Origin: Parelaphostrongylus tenuis
Lineage: Eukaryota > Nematoda > Chromadorea > Rhabditida > Metastrongylidae
Assembly: GCA_019055375.1 (NCBI GenBank)
Contig: JAHQIW010000773.1
Location: forward strand, 62,001-126,000
Reading direction: 5' to 3'
Length of the DNA: 64,000 nt
A program made the translations under genes and the position numbers. Every line of letters begins with the position of its first letter. Positions within the stretch are counted from its first letter, which is position 1. The notes beneath the pieces were generated by a model. It saw only the letters and a list, made by a program, of their open reading frames with translations, was not told the origin of the DNA and made no database searches. Of the stretch, positions 1 to 11,500 are shown piece after piece.

Positions 1-2
1 CT

Positions 3-533
3 GGACAACCAGGTAGTCCTGGAAGAGCGCCATCACAGCCGTGCGAGCAAATAACTCCACCCCCTTGTAAACCGTGTCCACCAGGACCAAGTGGTCCACC
101 TGGCCCACCCGGTATGCCCGGGGACGCTGGTAGGCCAGGTTCTGATGGAAATAATGGAGGTCAGGCCGCGATTGGGCTACCAGGACCAAAAGGACCACCC
201 GGATCGAGAGGCAATGACGGCAGACCAGGTGCTCCGGGTGCACCTGGAATGCCTGCTCCCTCATCACCTGCTGAACCTGGTAGCCCAGGACCACCTGGAC
301 CACCAGGACCACCTGGTGCACCCGGAGCAAATGGGGAACCGGGAATTGCCGGCTCAGATGGATATGCCGGTGCGCAAGGACCGCTTGGCGAAATTGGTGA
401 ATCCGGATATGATGGGCACGCAGGTACTAACGGTGAACCAGGTGCCACGGGATATGATGGAGAGAAGGGCATATGCCCAAAATACTGCGCTATCGATGGA
501 GGAGTGTTCTTCGAAGACGGTTCTAGAAGATGA
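3..533 (+). CDS. Cuticle collagen, 3' part (5' end outside window)
   Basis: The last 176 codons of a nematode cuticle collagen, open from the window edge to a TGA at 531-533. Such proteins are secreted by the hypodermis and assembled as cross-linked triple helices in the cuticle. The frame opens inside a short Gly-X-Y stretch, passes a cysteine cluster (C-x7-C-x2-C, ending CKPCPPG), and then runs through Gly-X-Y repeats with a few breaks (for example [10 protein letters not shown]). It closes with a cysteine pair in GICPKYC followed by [14 protein letters not shown], a C-terminal tail I recognise from nematode cuticle collagens. The N-terminal membrane or signal segment, the conserved N domain and the processing site must lie to the left. 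No intron is needed in the visible part. Two longer-looking frames over the same bases (91-618 +, 161-472 -) are shadows of the GC-rich repeats. The family assignment is firm; the exact member is not. Confidence 0.97.
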   Translation, partial: GQPGSPGRAPSQPCEQITPPPCKPCPPGPSGPPGPPGMPGDAGRPGSDGNNGGQAAIGLPGPKGPPGSRGNDGRPGAPGAPGMPAPSSPAEPGSPGPPGPPGPPGAPGANGEPGIAGSDGYAGAQGPLGEIGESGYDGHAGTNGEPGATGYDGEKGICPKYCAIDGGVFFEDGSRR

Positions 534-545
534 ATTAGTTATCCA

Positions 546-551
546 AATAAA
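546..551 (+). promoter_or_regulatory. Poly(A) signal AATAAA of the collagen gene
   Basis: A canonical AATAAA begins 13 bases after the stop codon, implying a very short 3' UTR. The motif is seen directly; its use is inferred from position. Confidence 0.6.
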
Positions 552-3500
552 AGTTGGACTTCATGTTGATACAAAAAAGCCTTACAATCACTTCGCAGAC
601 AACGAATTTCAAAAATGATCGAGCTGACAACTCTTTACAGATATGCCGCTAAAATTTTCTTGTTCTCTTCTGCTCTCTTCTGGTGTTCCTTGTAGAGGCG
701 ATCCTAATGCTCATACTGGAAATATTGATCTAATAATTACGTCGTAAGAATTAAAGACGAGCAGACGCTTGGTTTGAACGCAAAAATCAAAATCTCAAAT
801 TCGGTCTAGCGAATCAAAAAAGGAGAAGTTGAAGTAATTTGCCGCAGGGAAAATTCGCGTGGGATCTGCATCCCTGTCAAAAAAAGCTTAAAATACCTCC
901 TAGAGCTCCTCGAATTGAAAACCACTGAGTAAAAAAGTTATCTCGATAACAAATGAAAAAACGATGCATTGTGGAGAAAATTAGATTTCGGGCAGTGAAA
1001 TTTGCTAGCAAATTCATATCCACATGCAAACAAGAAAGAATAATAGTTTTTGGAATGTTTATGACCGAAAGAATATTAGGTTTTGAGGGTGATGAACGAC
1101 GCTAAACGTAAATGAGGCGTCGTACACAAAGTTCTTTCAGAAATGTCCGCCCGGCCTACTTTGGAAAAAGAGGAACGCACCCAGCATTTAGCATGATACA
1201 GTTTTTTTTTTCAGAAAAAAGCCATGATCATAGCGGTCTAAAGAGCGAAGCGTAACGTTCGAGAAAAAACTATTACGACTGCTTTACTGCCCAGCTAGTT
1301 TTCTACTGGCAGAGTACAATGTCAACTGAACTGTATCCACGAAAATGTTGAGATAAGAGTAAAAGCTGGAACCCAGTCTACGTGGGTTCTTATCATAGCT
1401 TCGTAGTCCAACTTTTATCTAAATTTTAGCCGTCTACTTTACATTGCTCATCATTGGATTTAAAATTAGGATCTCAGCATTTTTTATGTTCGATCAGTCC
1501 TCATATTCGTTTCACGCAGAGGCATCCGAATACTTCACGAGTTGGACAGGCCGCTGCTTGGGGATTTCGTCCACTTCATGAATTTCATAGAGCGGTGATT
1601 GGTCCGCTCAATGTTGAAAATGCTGAAGTAAGGGTTCTCGCGTGATTACAAGAGAGTGAGGAGACTGTTAGGTGAGGAGGTCGAAACAGTGCTTTTTTTC
1701 TGGTACACCACACTCCAACCATTCTGCTTTCTCTTAATCTTGGCTTGAAAAACCAGTAATTTTCGTTGTGTTCAACTTGCACGCGTATAATATAAATGCA
1801 CTGTAATCCATCTTTTCCTCTAAAAGAAGACGTTTGCAACTAAAAGCGTTTAATGATTCTCATTTTGAATATAAATTGATTGGGTATCGTTCAAAAGAGA
1901 GCAGCATGTAGCTCGTGAACTCATTTATGTAAGTATGCCCAGATACTACTAGCTTTATTATACCTGTCAAGTAAGAAATCCTGTCAGTGCTTAAAATATG
2001 AGAGATCCATTGAAGCTCAGCAGAAAGATAAAAAGGTTGTTGAGAGGATATCGAACATCTATAATTTCATAAGACTATCGTCCGATGGTGTACTGCAGCC
2101 GTTTAGGTGATCCGGCTCATGCGTATTTTCCAGTCTTTTCAAGAACTCTTTCCAGTGAGCAGATGACAGCACATTTATAAAAAAATGACTTCCTCATTTG
2201 GGTAATGCTTACCACAGGATTTATTTTACATATCCATGAGTTGTTAAAAAAGGAATTCAAAGGTTAGAACTTCTATGAAATTACTTTTTAATGGTTGAAC
2301 ATGTAGAATATGGTTTTATAAATGGGACCAATATGTTTGATTTAGCCAGTCAGTCACAAAGAGATAAGACCTTCCTGCTTGAGTTGGTTGAAATAATTTG
2401 GATTGCGTGAATTTCGCAAAAATTACAACTTGAAAAGATTTGAAGACAAAAACAATATATGAGCCGTTAACCACATAGATCAAAACACACCCACAGTTTC
2501 CTTCATAAAATGCTTATACAATTTTGAATGACGTTTCAGTCTCACAGAAAAAGGGAAGCAGAATCAGGAATGGTCCTTATTCATTTTGAAGAGAAATCTT
2601 AGAAGACGGTTTTACAAGCAACGGAGAATTATTCAGTAAAGTATAACATTTCGAGAGCAGAATAAAATTCTAGAATTTCTTTTTGAGAAAGGTTGCCATC
2701 GACTTAGCCGATTCGGTTTTCCTTCTTGAGAAATGATAAATAGAATATGAGAACTTGTTTGGCTTCTCGCAATGTTCATTGAGTACTTTAACCATTATTA
2801 ACTAATTGGATATACGCATGTCCTACTAGTCGGGAATGTTGTCCACGGATGTGAACACAATATACACTTATCTCTCGCATGTACCATGCCAGAGAAGCAG
2901 GAATATATTAATCCTATGAATTTATAACGAAAATACAATCTTTCTCCAAGTGCAGAACGTAGGCAACACACTATAGTAACTTTGAGAAGAATCAAAAACT
3001 ATTCTTGAAAAAAAAACTGCATTTGCAAATCGACTGGATAGGAAGTCTGACAATAGATTAAAAAATAGTTCTGAGATCTTGCTAATACATAATTACACTT
3101 CTTGGCAAGTTTCAGTCGAGGATATGAGTGTGGAAATCAACTTGACAAGAGATCAGGTCTCCAAATGATATGCCAGTTTTGTCTAAGTGGGCAGTAAAGT
3201 GAGTTTCCCTTTATTCAAAAACATGATCAACCGCAACCGTGCAAAAATTAACGCACCAGGTAATCCAGGTTTTAGTTGCCTGTTAGCGCGGATGATATGC
3301 AATCAAATTCCTGAAACTGTCCTCTGATCTACGATGAAAACAAAAACCACCATAAATACTGTCCTAAATATCATCGGACCAGCTAGGAAGCAAAAGTCGA
3401 AGACCACCTGTCATTACCCACTACGGGCGTCGTTAATAAGGGCTATGGATTGCACAAGATATATGTTTGCATAAGTTTTTTTGCTGTCTTCGAAACATTC

Positions 3501-3713
3501 ATTGAAGTCGTTCTCAATAGGACTATTGCTTCATTGAAGGAAAGACAACCGCGCAAGAAGGCAGAGTTTCGGTCATGAAGCACCGTGTTAGATTACAGTC
3601 ACATGGTAGTGAGAAGCCTTACTGAAGCATCGCTCAACTAAAATAGACTGCTTTGCCTTACTCCCATCAACTGATTTAGTTAATATATTGCTCTTGAATG
3701 TCGTGCCCATCTA
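552..3713. other. Intergenic, no gene recognised
   Basis: AT-rich sequence with only short, unconvincing open frames on both strands (for example 1454-1645 + and 2798-2995 -). I saw no splice-bounded coding block and no familiar repeat. Confidence 0.6.
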
Positions 3714-3892
3714 TTTCAAAAATATCTTACAAACTCTGTATTGAATTTTAACTAGTATTTCATCATTATCACCGATATAATAAAGGAGTAAAAAGGATTT
3801 CACCTAAATTCTTTTTACTCCTTTATTATATCGGTGATAATGATGAAATACTAGTTAAAATTCAATACAGAGTTTGTAAGATATTTTTGAAA
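3714..3892. repeat. Perfect 82-bp inverted repeat (palindromic hairpin)
   Basis: The left arm 3714-3795 and right arm 3811-3892 are exact reverse complements over all 82 bases, separated by a 15-base spacer (3796-3810). Just outside the arms the complementarity continues only imperfectly for about six bases. The arms are AT-rich, contain no open frame, and were not seen elsewhere in the window. RNA from either strand would form a fully paired 82-bp stem. It could be a young foldback element, a palindromic duplication, or a sequencing or assembly artefact. Confidence 0.97.
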
Positions 3893-5546
3893 CAGATCGC
3901 CAATCAAAACTGAGTCAGAATAACTTGATTGTTTTGATAGCTTGCAACTACATTGTGTTCGCTTTACTGATGACGTTGGTTTTAGAAATCTAAGAAAAAA
4001 CATTGTTTACAAGGACTGGATTTATTTCTGATAATCCACTCAAGATCTCTTCGTTTTCTTTATGTTTTTTTAACTGATTGCAGTATAGACACCACTCTGT
4101 ATTCCGCAGCATTTCTGTCTGTATCTGTACACATTTATATTTCTCATTATTGTTGCATTCAGATATGACTGAACAGGCTAAACCTTTTGTATAATGCCAA
4201 TCTGATTCATCTTCTTGCTGTAATATGTGCAATAGTTCGCCTCAATGTAGTGTGCCTTTTATCAACTTTGGCACATGAAAATCGTTCGCGCTGAGTAAGC
4301 AAGACAACAGTAACAGCTTCTATCTTAAAGCTGCAACTGGATTTCTCTACTGTTACTTCTATTTTCGCTGACTGCAGGGCAATGGTAGCCTTTTCTAGAG
4401 ATCTCATACTCTTTAACCAACAGCCCGCTCTAATCCATGCAATTCATCTACTCTTTCAGTAAAATGTGATAAATCTCACGCCTGTTTATATATTTACATA
4501 TCATAAGCTTTGGTTACTTGAGTTTGAGGGTAATGTTAGGTAAACTGGTCATGACGTATAACCTCGAGTTTAACTGCAAGCAATTCTATATTTTGCATGG
4601 CAGCTCTTCTAGAATAATTTTTTGTTAATCCTCTGTATTACTGTATGTTCTTGTGGCAATGATTTCAAGCATTAACTTCATTCATCTTTCTCCATATCGC
4701 GTAGCAATCTAACTGAATGTGAATGATTCCAATCTCAGTCGGAGGATCTCTGTTGTAGTTAGCAGGCTCTGCCTCTCCAGCTGCTCTTGTAAGCAGGCTT
4801 TTCATCTCTTACCTTACACAAATACTGCACAAACACTACGATAACACGAATTAGAAAAAGGCGTTTGGAAGAGCCGTTCTTCTTAATGTGCTATGTTTGA
4901 CCTATGATGAATAAGCTGACGTCAGCAAATGTTTTCTGAGAAACTGTGAGATCATACGAAAACATCACCTCTTTCAGAATACATATGAATAGCCTTGTAA
5001 GTCACTGTCCTTGTCATTTCGATAGCATTCTTATAGTGTTAGCGTTCATCTTATGCTTTACTCCATGTAGGTACTCGCAAGTGTTAATTCTATCTGTTTT
5101 TGGTCAATGCTGTACATAAACCACATCAGCCCCTTTGTACGGTCATCAAAAGTTGAAGCTATTATAAGCTTACACGTATTTTCGGTAGGGTAACCTCATC
5201 GTGATTTTGTGACAAGTTTATAGAGATCCCTTTGATAATAACTCCATTGTGTTGTTCCCATCTGTCAGCGTTACTACAAACTCTCTTTCCCATCTGTCAG
5301 GGTTACTACAAACTCTCTGATGTGGTAACTTGTTAAACCACTGCTAATGCGATCTATGTTTGGTATGTTGACTCACGTAGCGTTACTGACGTGCTCTCTC
5401 GACGTGTCTACCCATCACGCTACTCCACTAAACCATAGCTCAGCTACTCTCTCACATCAAAACATCTTGCCTATTATATTACTTTCACTTACCCTGCCGC
5501 TTTAAATCCGCTTGTGTTGCTTTGGTATTGATATAAATAAAAGGAT
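3893..5546. other. Intergenic, no gene recognised
   Basis: AT-rich sequence. A short local duplication (cccatctgtcag plus ttactacaaactctct) is visible around 5257-5320. Open frames such as 3990-4232 - and 4207-4407 - show no domain or splice structure. Confidence 0.55.
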
Positions 5547-5842
5547 AAAGCTCTCGGCGTTAATGAATTTCGGAGTGATGCGCCATGCATTCGTCTCCAA
5601 TTTTTAACTTCGCTTGAGATGAATGATTGCATATCTGGCGTTTACAATGGCTCGCGGTGACCTCTCTCTGTAGCGGGTCAATGCTGCTTATCCTCCCAGA
5701 CAAGTCTCAGATCAGTCTGGTACCAATTTACCTACCACTCGAGATGGATGGCTTGGTGAGGCATGAGCGCGAGATCAAGCCATTGGTCTGGTGTGTGGCG
5801 CAGAGCACCTCTAAGCACTGCGCCACGTTCGCTCGTTCGGTG
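5547..5842 (-). mobile_element. tRNA-derived SINE, copy 1
   Basis: On the minus strand the element starts with a tRNA-like head holding a box A (GTGGCGCAGTGCTTAGAGG), followed by a weak box B-like segment. Then comes the shared body 'gtaaattggtaccagact...gggaggataagcagcat', a 'cgcgagcca' block and a tail containing gaatgcatggcgcat and 'cgccgagagctt'. The same order recurs in seven other copies in this window. There is no protein-coding capacity. RNA polymerase III transcription and LINE-dependent movement are inferred from the general biology of SINEs. Confidence 0.85.
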
Positions 5843-6789
5843 TTCATAAACCGTTTCTTTTCGCGCCATTGTCGTTATAAACGGATTGATTACCCAAGTT
5901 TGAGATAGTTCTTCGCAGCAGCGTTGAAAAGTCGTGCCAAACTCCTGCGAAGTCTAGCGTTCTAGTTTGAGTTGGTGATGATTGACTGTTATCATCTTGC
6001 GTTATAGTGTAGCTTACTGAAAGCTGACTTAATGTAAATCTTCGCAGGAGTAAACGTCGCGACCCACAAATCAATTAGTGGGTTTTTCAGAATCACCCTT
6101 TAGGGAAGATCTCCGTTAATACCTTGCTCACCTCTAAGCAAGATAGATCGCCTGTTTTGTACTCGCTGTTTATAAAGTTTCAAATTAGGTTATATGTGAC
6201 CTACAAATGTGTCGGTCAACTTCATCAAAGTAGTTCTCATAAAATTCCGCTCAGCTTTGATAAAGATAACATTTTCGAGGTTTAGCTGATTGACTTCCGT
6301 GGACCCAGGGGCGTGTCCAACGACTGCACCTCCTCTGCCCGAGTAGACGCCGACCACAGCTACTTTTCGTCGCAGGACCCGCAGCTAAGTTTTGGAAGAG
6401 ACTGTATTGATGAAGCAGAAGCAAATCCATTTCATGCTCTATCGCTAAATTCTGCTCCATAGTTGCCATTTGTGAGTTTTCAAGATTTAGGTTGAAATTT
6501 ACACTTGTTAGCTCCTGTTTGTTTGTTTTGTTTGTCTGTTTGTTTACCTGTTTTGTTTACTTGCGATAGACGTCCGTCGTCCGCACCCGTTGTGCTGCCC
6601 TCAGCAGTCCTTGCAACGACGGTTCGGTTCCTCGCCTCCATCACCCACGAAGTTCTTCTTTAGAATTCGATTTTGTGGATTGGCTCCTGCTTGAGATTCG
6701 TCCTTCCGTCATGATCGTCAATCAGTTAATACTGGTCAAATCTATTCTCTCTCTGGATCCGGACTAGAGCATTCCAATTGTCCTTTTCA
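5843..6789. other. Intergenic, no gene recognised
   Basis: Contains a GC-richer patch at 6295-6390 and another at 6565-6720, plus a TTTG/TTTGTC-rich tract near 6515-6560. The GC-rich patches may be repeat fragments, but I could not match them to a family within the window. Confidence 0.4.
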
Positions 6790-6925
6790 AAGAGTGATCT
6801 TTCCCCAAGCAGATCTGGTACCAATTCCGTGATCACCGAAGGTTAAGAGGCTTGACGAGGAGGAGCGGGATCGAACCAGCACCGTTTTCGTAATCATTAG
6901 CATCACTTCCACTGTACTACCCTCG
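6790..6925 (-). mobile_element. tRNA-like SINE fragment
   Basis: Read on the minus strand, a tRNA-like head carries 'tagtacagtgg' (box A-like) and GGTTCGATCCC (box B). It is followed by 'ggaattggtaccagatct', the same core block seen in the main SINE family. The element is shorter and more diverged than the eight main copies. Confidence 0.55.
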
Positions 6926-7039
6926 TTTTGGTACGAAATACCACGATATGATTGTGCTATCAAGCAGCTTGTAACTCGCTTTTCTATACTGTTTTCTTCC
7001 GTAAAGATCCAATTTGAAGTCGTAGAAAGAGTAGCGATA

Positions 7040-7300
7040 GCGGGGCAAATACTGCGGTTGTGCAGTGGTTAGCGCACGCCGACGAAAAGGGTGAGACGCG
7101 GGCTCAACTCCCGCCCGGATCAAAAGTTGCGTATCGCTCAGCATTCTTGGATATGTGGTTATTGTATCATGGCACTGGTACTTTACCGCTCCAATTGGCC
7201 CATATCACAGTTTTTTTCTATTGTGCGAAGTCCAGTACTTTTAGCATTTGTTTCATCGCTTCGATTGCTACATTGAGGATTTCATTCCCTTCGTGAACAT
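7040..7300 (+). mobile_element. Second tRNA-like SINE family, copy A
   Basis: A tRNA-like head has box A 'gttgtgcagtggttagcgc' and box B GGGCTCAACTCCCG, then 'ggatcaaaagttgcgtatcgc' and a body with a run of T. The block after box B recurs at 10190-10215 (ggatcgaaagttttgcatatc), so this is a repeat family and not a lone tRNA gene. The acceptor stem does not pair. Confidence 0.6.
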
Positions 7301-7525
7301 TACGGGAGGCTCCACGGGTAGATCATGCTGCAGTCTCAGGGCTAGCCAAGGCTAAGCTGGGCCGTTCGTCAGTTGATTGCTGGAGGAGATCCGGATGTAG
7401 GATCGGCCCTGCTCCAAGCATCACTAGCCACTCGGCCATAGCCCTTACCCTCACACCGGTACTACAGCGGTAAAATAAACAATTCTTATAATTTTGAAGT
7501 TTTATCGCATTATGGCTAAATATTC

Positions 7526-8378
7526 GGTACTTTTATGTTAGGTGGTGACAAATATTCAAGCCGATCCTATTTCCTGTACAGAAACTTTTCATAGGAGAGT
7601 TAGTAATCATTGGAAGGCTTAGATCTCTGGCTATAACTCTACGTTGCCGGTTTTTCAAAACACCCTTTTATAACACTGTAGCATCCAGAACAAGATTTTG
7701 TTTCACACTCACTTTTCGTCTTCATTTTTATCACGCGTATAAATTGCTGGAGGCATAAAAGCATATCAGGTAGTGGAGAATTTTCCGTACTATCAGAATC
7801 TGCGTGTTTATGTGGAGTTCCTTTCGATGCAGGGAAAAAATCCCCAACTGAATAACAGTATTCCAAATGCGGTCGGTCCCCTCTCCCCCTCCCCGCTCCG
7901 TGAGTTGACTGGTAAGCAGAGACGTTCATAGCTGAGTAAAATGTGATGGTAAGCCACAGCGATGATTTGTTAGTAGAGTAATCGCCTGATCTACCGCGTA
8001 ATGCGATGGTGATCCACCGCACTATGCGTAAAACGGCGGCAACTATTGTTATTTTATTGAGGATTTTTCCACCTCATCGATAGAAACTCTAGATAGAAAA
8101 GCTTGAGTTTGATACTACGGAAAATTCTCTACACACTGATACGCTTTTCGTGCTTCCAGCGATTTATACGCCTTGTAAAAATGAAGCCAAAGCCAGGTGA
8201 GAAACAAGATTTTTTCTGAATGCTACAGCGTTATAATAGGTGTTTTTGAAAAAGCAACAACGCATACTTGTAGCCAGAGATTTAAGCTTTCTAATGATCA
8301 CTAGCATTCCTATGAAAAGCTCCTGTCCAGCGAATAATATTGGCTGGAAAATTTGTTGCCGCCTAACATAGAAGTACC
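7526..8378. mobile_element. MITE with long terminal inverted repeats, copy 1
   Basis: The left end (ggtacttttatgttaggtgg...) is mirrored by the right end (...ccgcctaacatagaagtacc). Imperfect inverted similarity continues for about 110 bp, including 'cataggag.gttagtaatcatt' and 'agatctctggct'. The flanks aaatattc (7518-7525) and aaatatgc (8379-8386) match at seven of eight bases, as expected for an eight-bp target-site duplication of hAT-type elements. The interior has no transposase, so movement would need one in trans. A frame at 7639-8022 - lies wholly inside the repeat and is not taken as a gene. Confidence 0.8.
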
Positions 8379-8557
8379 AAATATGCTAGCTGACCCTGTG
8401 ATTCTGTTATGTATTCGAGTCCTCAATGCCACTGGTGATCCAAAAGTCGTCGATAATTGTCAAGTAACTTAAGTCTGCACCAACGTTTTTGAGGCGTCAG
8501 GCCATTTTGGTAGATTTCTTCCGTCCTCGTCTCTTCAAGTTTCTTTCCGAGTGCCGA

Positions 8558-8565
8558 TTTTTCAG
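8558..8565 (+). promoter_or_regulatory. Candidate trans-splice acceptor of cars-1
   Basis: The sequence atttttcag just upstream of the first cars-1 start matches the nematode acceptor consensus. It would place a spliced leader about 30 bases before the ATG at 8596. Trans-splicing is inferred; a second, weaker acceptor (tgcag) ends at 8586. Confidence 0.4.
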
Positions 8566-8581
8566 GTTTTTTTATCGAATA

Positions 8582-8599
8582 ATGCAGTTATATATATGA
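8582..8599 (+). promoter_or_regulatory. Five-codon uORF overlapping the upstream cars-1 start
   Basis: ATG at 8582 opens a frame reading MQLYI and ends in TGA at 8597-8599. That stop overlaps the ATG at 8596 as ATGA. If the leader joins at 8566 the uORF is in the mRNA and could modulate choice between the long and short cars-1 starts; joining at 8587 would remove it. Confidence 0.35.
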
Positions 8600-11500
8600 G
8601 TTTTACAGAAACGACTATCGTCATTCCGCTCTTTGGTAGGATTTGTCTGAACCCAGTGACTATAAGTAGATCGCTTTCGTCGATGGCTTCTGAAAACTTA
8701 TCTGGTGGAGGTTAGTTCCCTCATAATTTCAATTCTTTATGGATGACAGTTAATCGATTTTCATAAGCGACGCGCTATTTTCGTTATTTGGTAAGGATTT
8801 CATCTTTGCTTCGCAAAGTAATTCGAGTTTTTAATAGTACTTCGATACTGCTTGATTTTCTGTACAGCCTCATAAATTTTTTGTGCATATGTAACTCTTA
8901 TGTGCTAAGAAAACTCTGGGTGTGAAACGCAGTCTTTTTGCCCTTATAGTGCATTAGAAGATTCTCCTCGGAAAATCAAATTTAGCTGCGGAATTTTCGA
9001 GATTTATGCTATTGACTAAATATCAGTATAGTTTAATAAAAAAAAGATCCACGGACTTTAGCCGAGCAAGCAAAGCAAACCCAGCGTGAAACATACTCTT
9101 ATCCTGTCTACCATAGCGCACTAAGAAGACCTTTCCAAAAGTCATGCACAATATTGGGAATGCCTAGATTCAAGCTTTTGATTGACTACTAAATTTGGTG
9201 TTGGAAAAGCTTTGCCCGGTGGAAAAAGACCTCTGAAAACTTGAGCGTCAAACTAACCCTCACCGTCCGCAGAAGGTTGAGCTTAAAGTGCATGGATGGA
9301 GCAGCTTCCCAACCGTTTTAGCTTACGATATCTTACAGTTTTTTCATTTGATTCAACTTCTAGCAGCGTCACATCTAGTCATCAAGCAGAGCACCATAAT
9401 GATCTCGTCCCTATCTTGTGTTTCATCTGAATTCATATTTTAGGACAACTGAAGCGAGCACAACCGAAGTGGACAGTGCCCACCAATTCTCAGCCAAACC
9501 CTCAGTTGTATTTGTACAATAGTCTGACTCGGAGGAAAGATTTATTTGTCCCGAATGAAGGAAATGTGGTGAGTTCGTTGGGAACTTGTAGCCGAGAAAT
9601 GTTCAATAATTATTTTGGTAGCTATAGATAGAATTTGTGATTGGACATTCGTTTAGGTAAAGTGGTATATCTGTGGGCCAACGGTCTACGATAGTTCACA
9701 TATGGGGCACGCCCGGGCGTACTTATGCATGGATATCCTCAGGCGTATCATGATGTCATATTTTGGCTACGATGTCCAATTTATCATGAATATCACCGAC
9801 ATAGACGACAAAATCATAAAAAGGTACTAAGAATATTGCGTGATATGCAAAATATTCGGCCTCAGGTGGGAGAGGAACCCACATTCCGACCACGTCGTAT
9901 GCACGGGCTCCCAAGACCACCGCTGCACCGCTTTGCTATCACTCTTTCTTCGACATATCCTATCGTAACTGTCAGTTACCAACCTTTAGCGGGTTTTGAT
10001 CGGTATTAACTCAGTTAAGGTGACAACCATTGGATATGTACAGATTGTATAAATTCTTTATTTTACTCTTTCTAGCAGTGTTATGATGTTACACAAAGTA
10101 TTATCATTACTGTATTGAGCGGAAGAGTGACCTAGGTGGTGTAGTGGTAACCCCACGGTTCTGGTGTGCCTGGAACGAGGGTTCAGCTCCGTTTCGGATC
10201 GAAAGTTTTGCATATCACTTAACAGCCTTGGGTATTACTGTGTCATTTGTGTATCTGTGTCTGGACATTTATCTTAATGACGCCACATATTCAGAGCTCG
10301 TCAACGTCATCTACTCACGAAATATCTTGAGAATGCAGGGAATAATGCTACAGTTCAGAAAACAATTGAGGATGTTTTGGCCTCTCTTGAAAACTTCAAA
10401 GTTGGTCTAGAATACAATCTGAGTTTTTTTTTTCATTATTTATATCATAGATGTAAGAAAAATATGGTTAAGAGAAGCCCACTCGCGAATTATCCTTGTC
10501 AATACATGGTCAGTATGAAAGCTACTTACCAGTAGACATATTAATGTTTCCACTGTGAATCAAAATCGCTGTGGTTTTTTGTACCAAAAAAGCGGATTTC
10601 AAGCCAGAAAACTAGGTTTTCAAGTTCTTATTCTGGTTTACTGCTCTAATACAATGAAGCATTCTGGGGTTATGTATATATCAAAAGCCTTACCTCCATT
10701 GATCGTAATATGTCATTCATATTTCCTCTGTAAACGTTGTTTCCCGAAGGTACTTTAACTGCAAAGTTTCTTTGAGTGAAAATATTTCCGGCTATGACAA
10801 AGTAGTAAAAGTTGTACTTTGAAAAGAAATTATGACCTAATGACTTTTACTTTACTCGGCATATTCACGTACTCTCTAATTCTCATTACTAGAACTTGCT
10901 TTTCTATTTTATTTATTATTTTAATTGGTTATTAACTCGAAAAAGAGTGCCAAGTGTTTGTTTCCAGAAGAAATTTGATGGCGAAACAGATCCTGATAAG
11001 AAGAAACTGTACGAAACAATGGTATGTTTCTCAACAGATTTCTGGGTTTGTCCAAAAATCTTGAAATTCTCTATGGTATACTGATCAGTACTCTCCTCAT
11101 CTCGTAATCATCATCGTTTCTAGATTGGAAAAGTGGATAAATCTGCGCAGTTTCTTGAACATGCCCTGCAAAATAAGGACAACGAAGGCATTAACAAAGC
11201 AAGAGTTGGTCGATTACAGTTTTCTTTCAAACTCTCTAAAATCCTGGTTTCATATTGAAAACCGAATTTTTTATTTCGGCGTTAACCAATCTTTCTTGGT
11301 TGATCAAGCCAATAGCACAAAGTTGTTAAAACTGAAGTTTATTTGGCTGAAGTTTCGACGTCCTCGTCTTCTCTAGAGCCGATGATTCGAGTCGTTTCCT
11401 CACCGTCGTTCGTTCTTAAAGACGAAAACCACAACGAGTGTGAACGACTATAGGCAGATGGATGTAATCATCGAGTCTTAAGAAGACCAGGACGTTGAAA

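Noticed and set aside
161..472. 103-codon antisense Pro/Gly-rich frame
   Set aside because: Antisense shadow of the same GC-rich collagen repeats.
91..618. 175-codon open frame over the first collagen
   Set aside because: It is the shifted-frame shadow of the Gly-X-Y repeats. The true frame (3-533) has the collagen glycine periodicity and C-terminal tail.
6840..6930. Functional nuclear tRNA genes (also at 7040, 10130, 21618, 42848)
   Set aside because: Boxes A and B are present, but acceptor stems do not pair and several have repeat bodies attached, so they are treated as tRNA-derived repeats.
7639..8022. 127-codon minus-strand frame
   Set aside because: Lies entirely inside MITE copy 1, and the equivalent region in other copies is not open.
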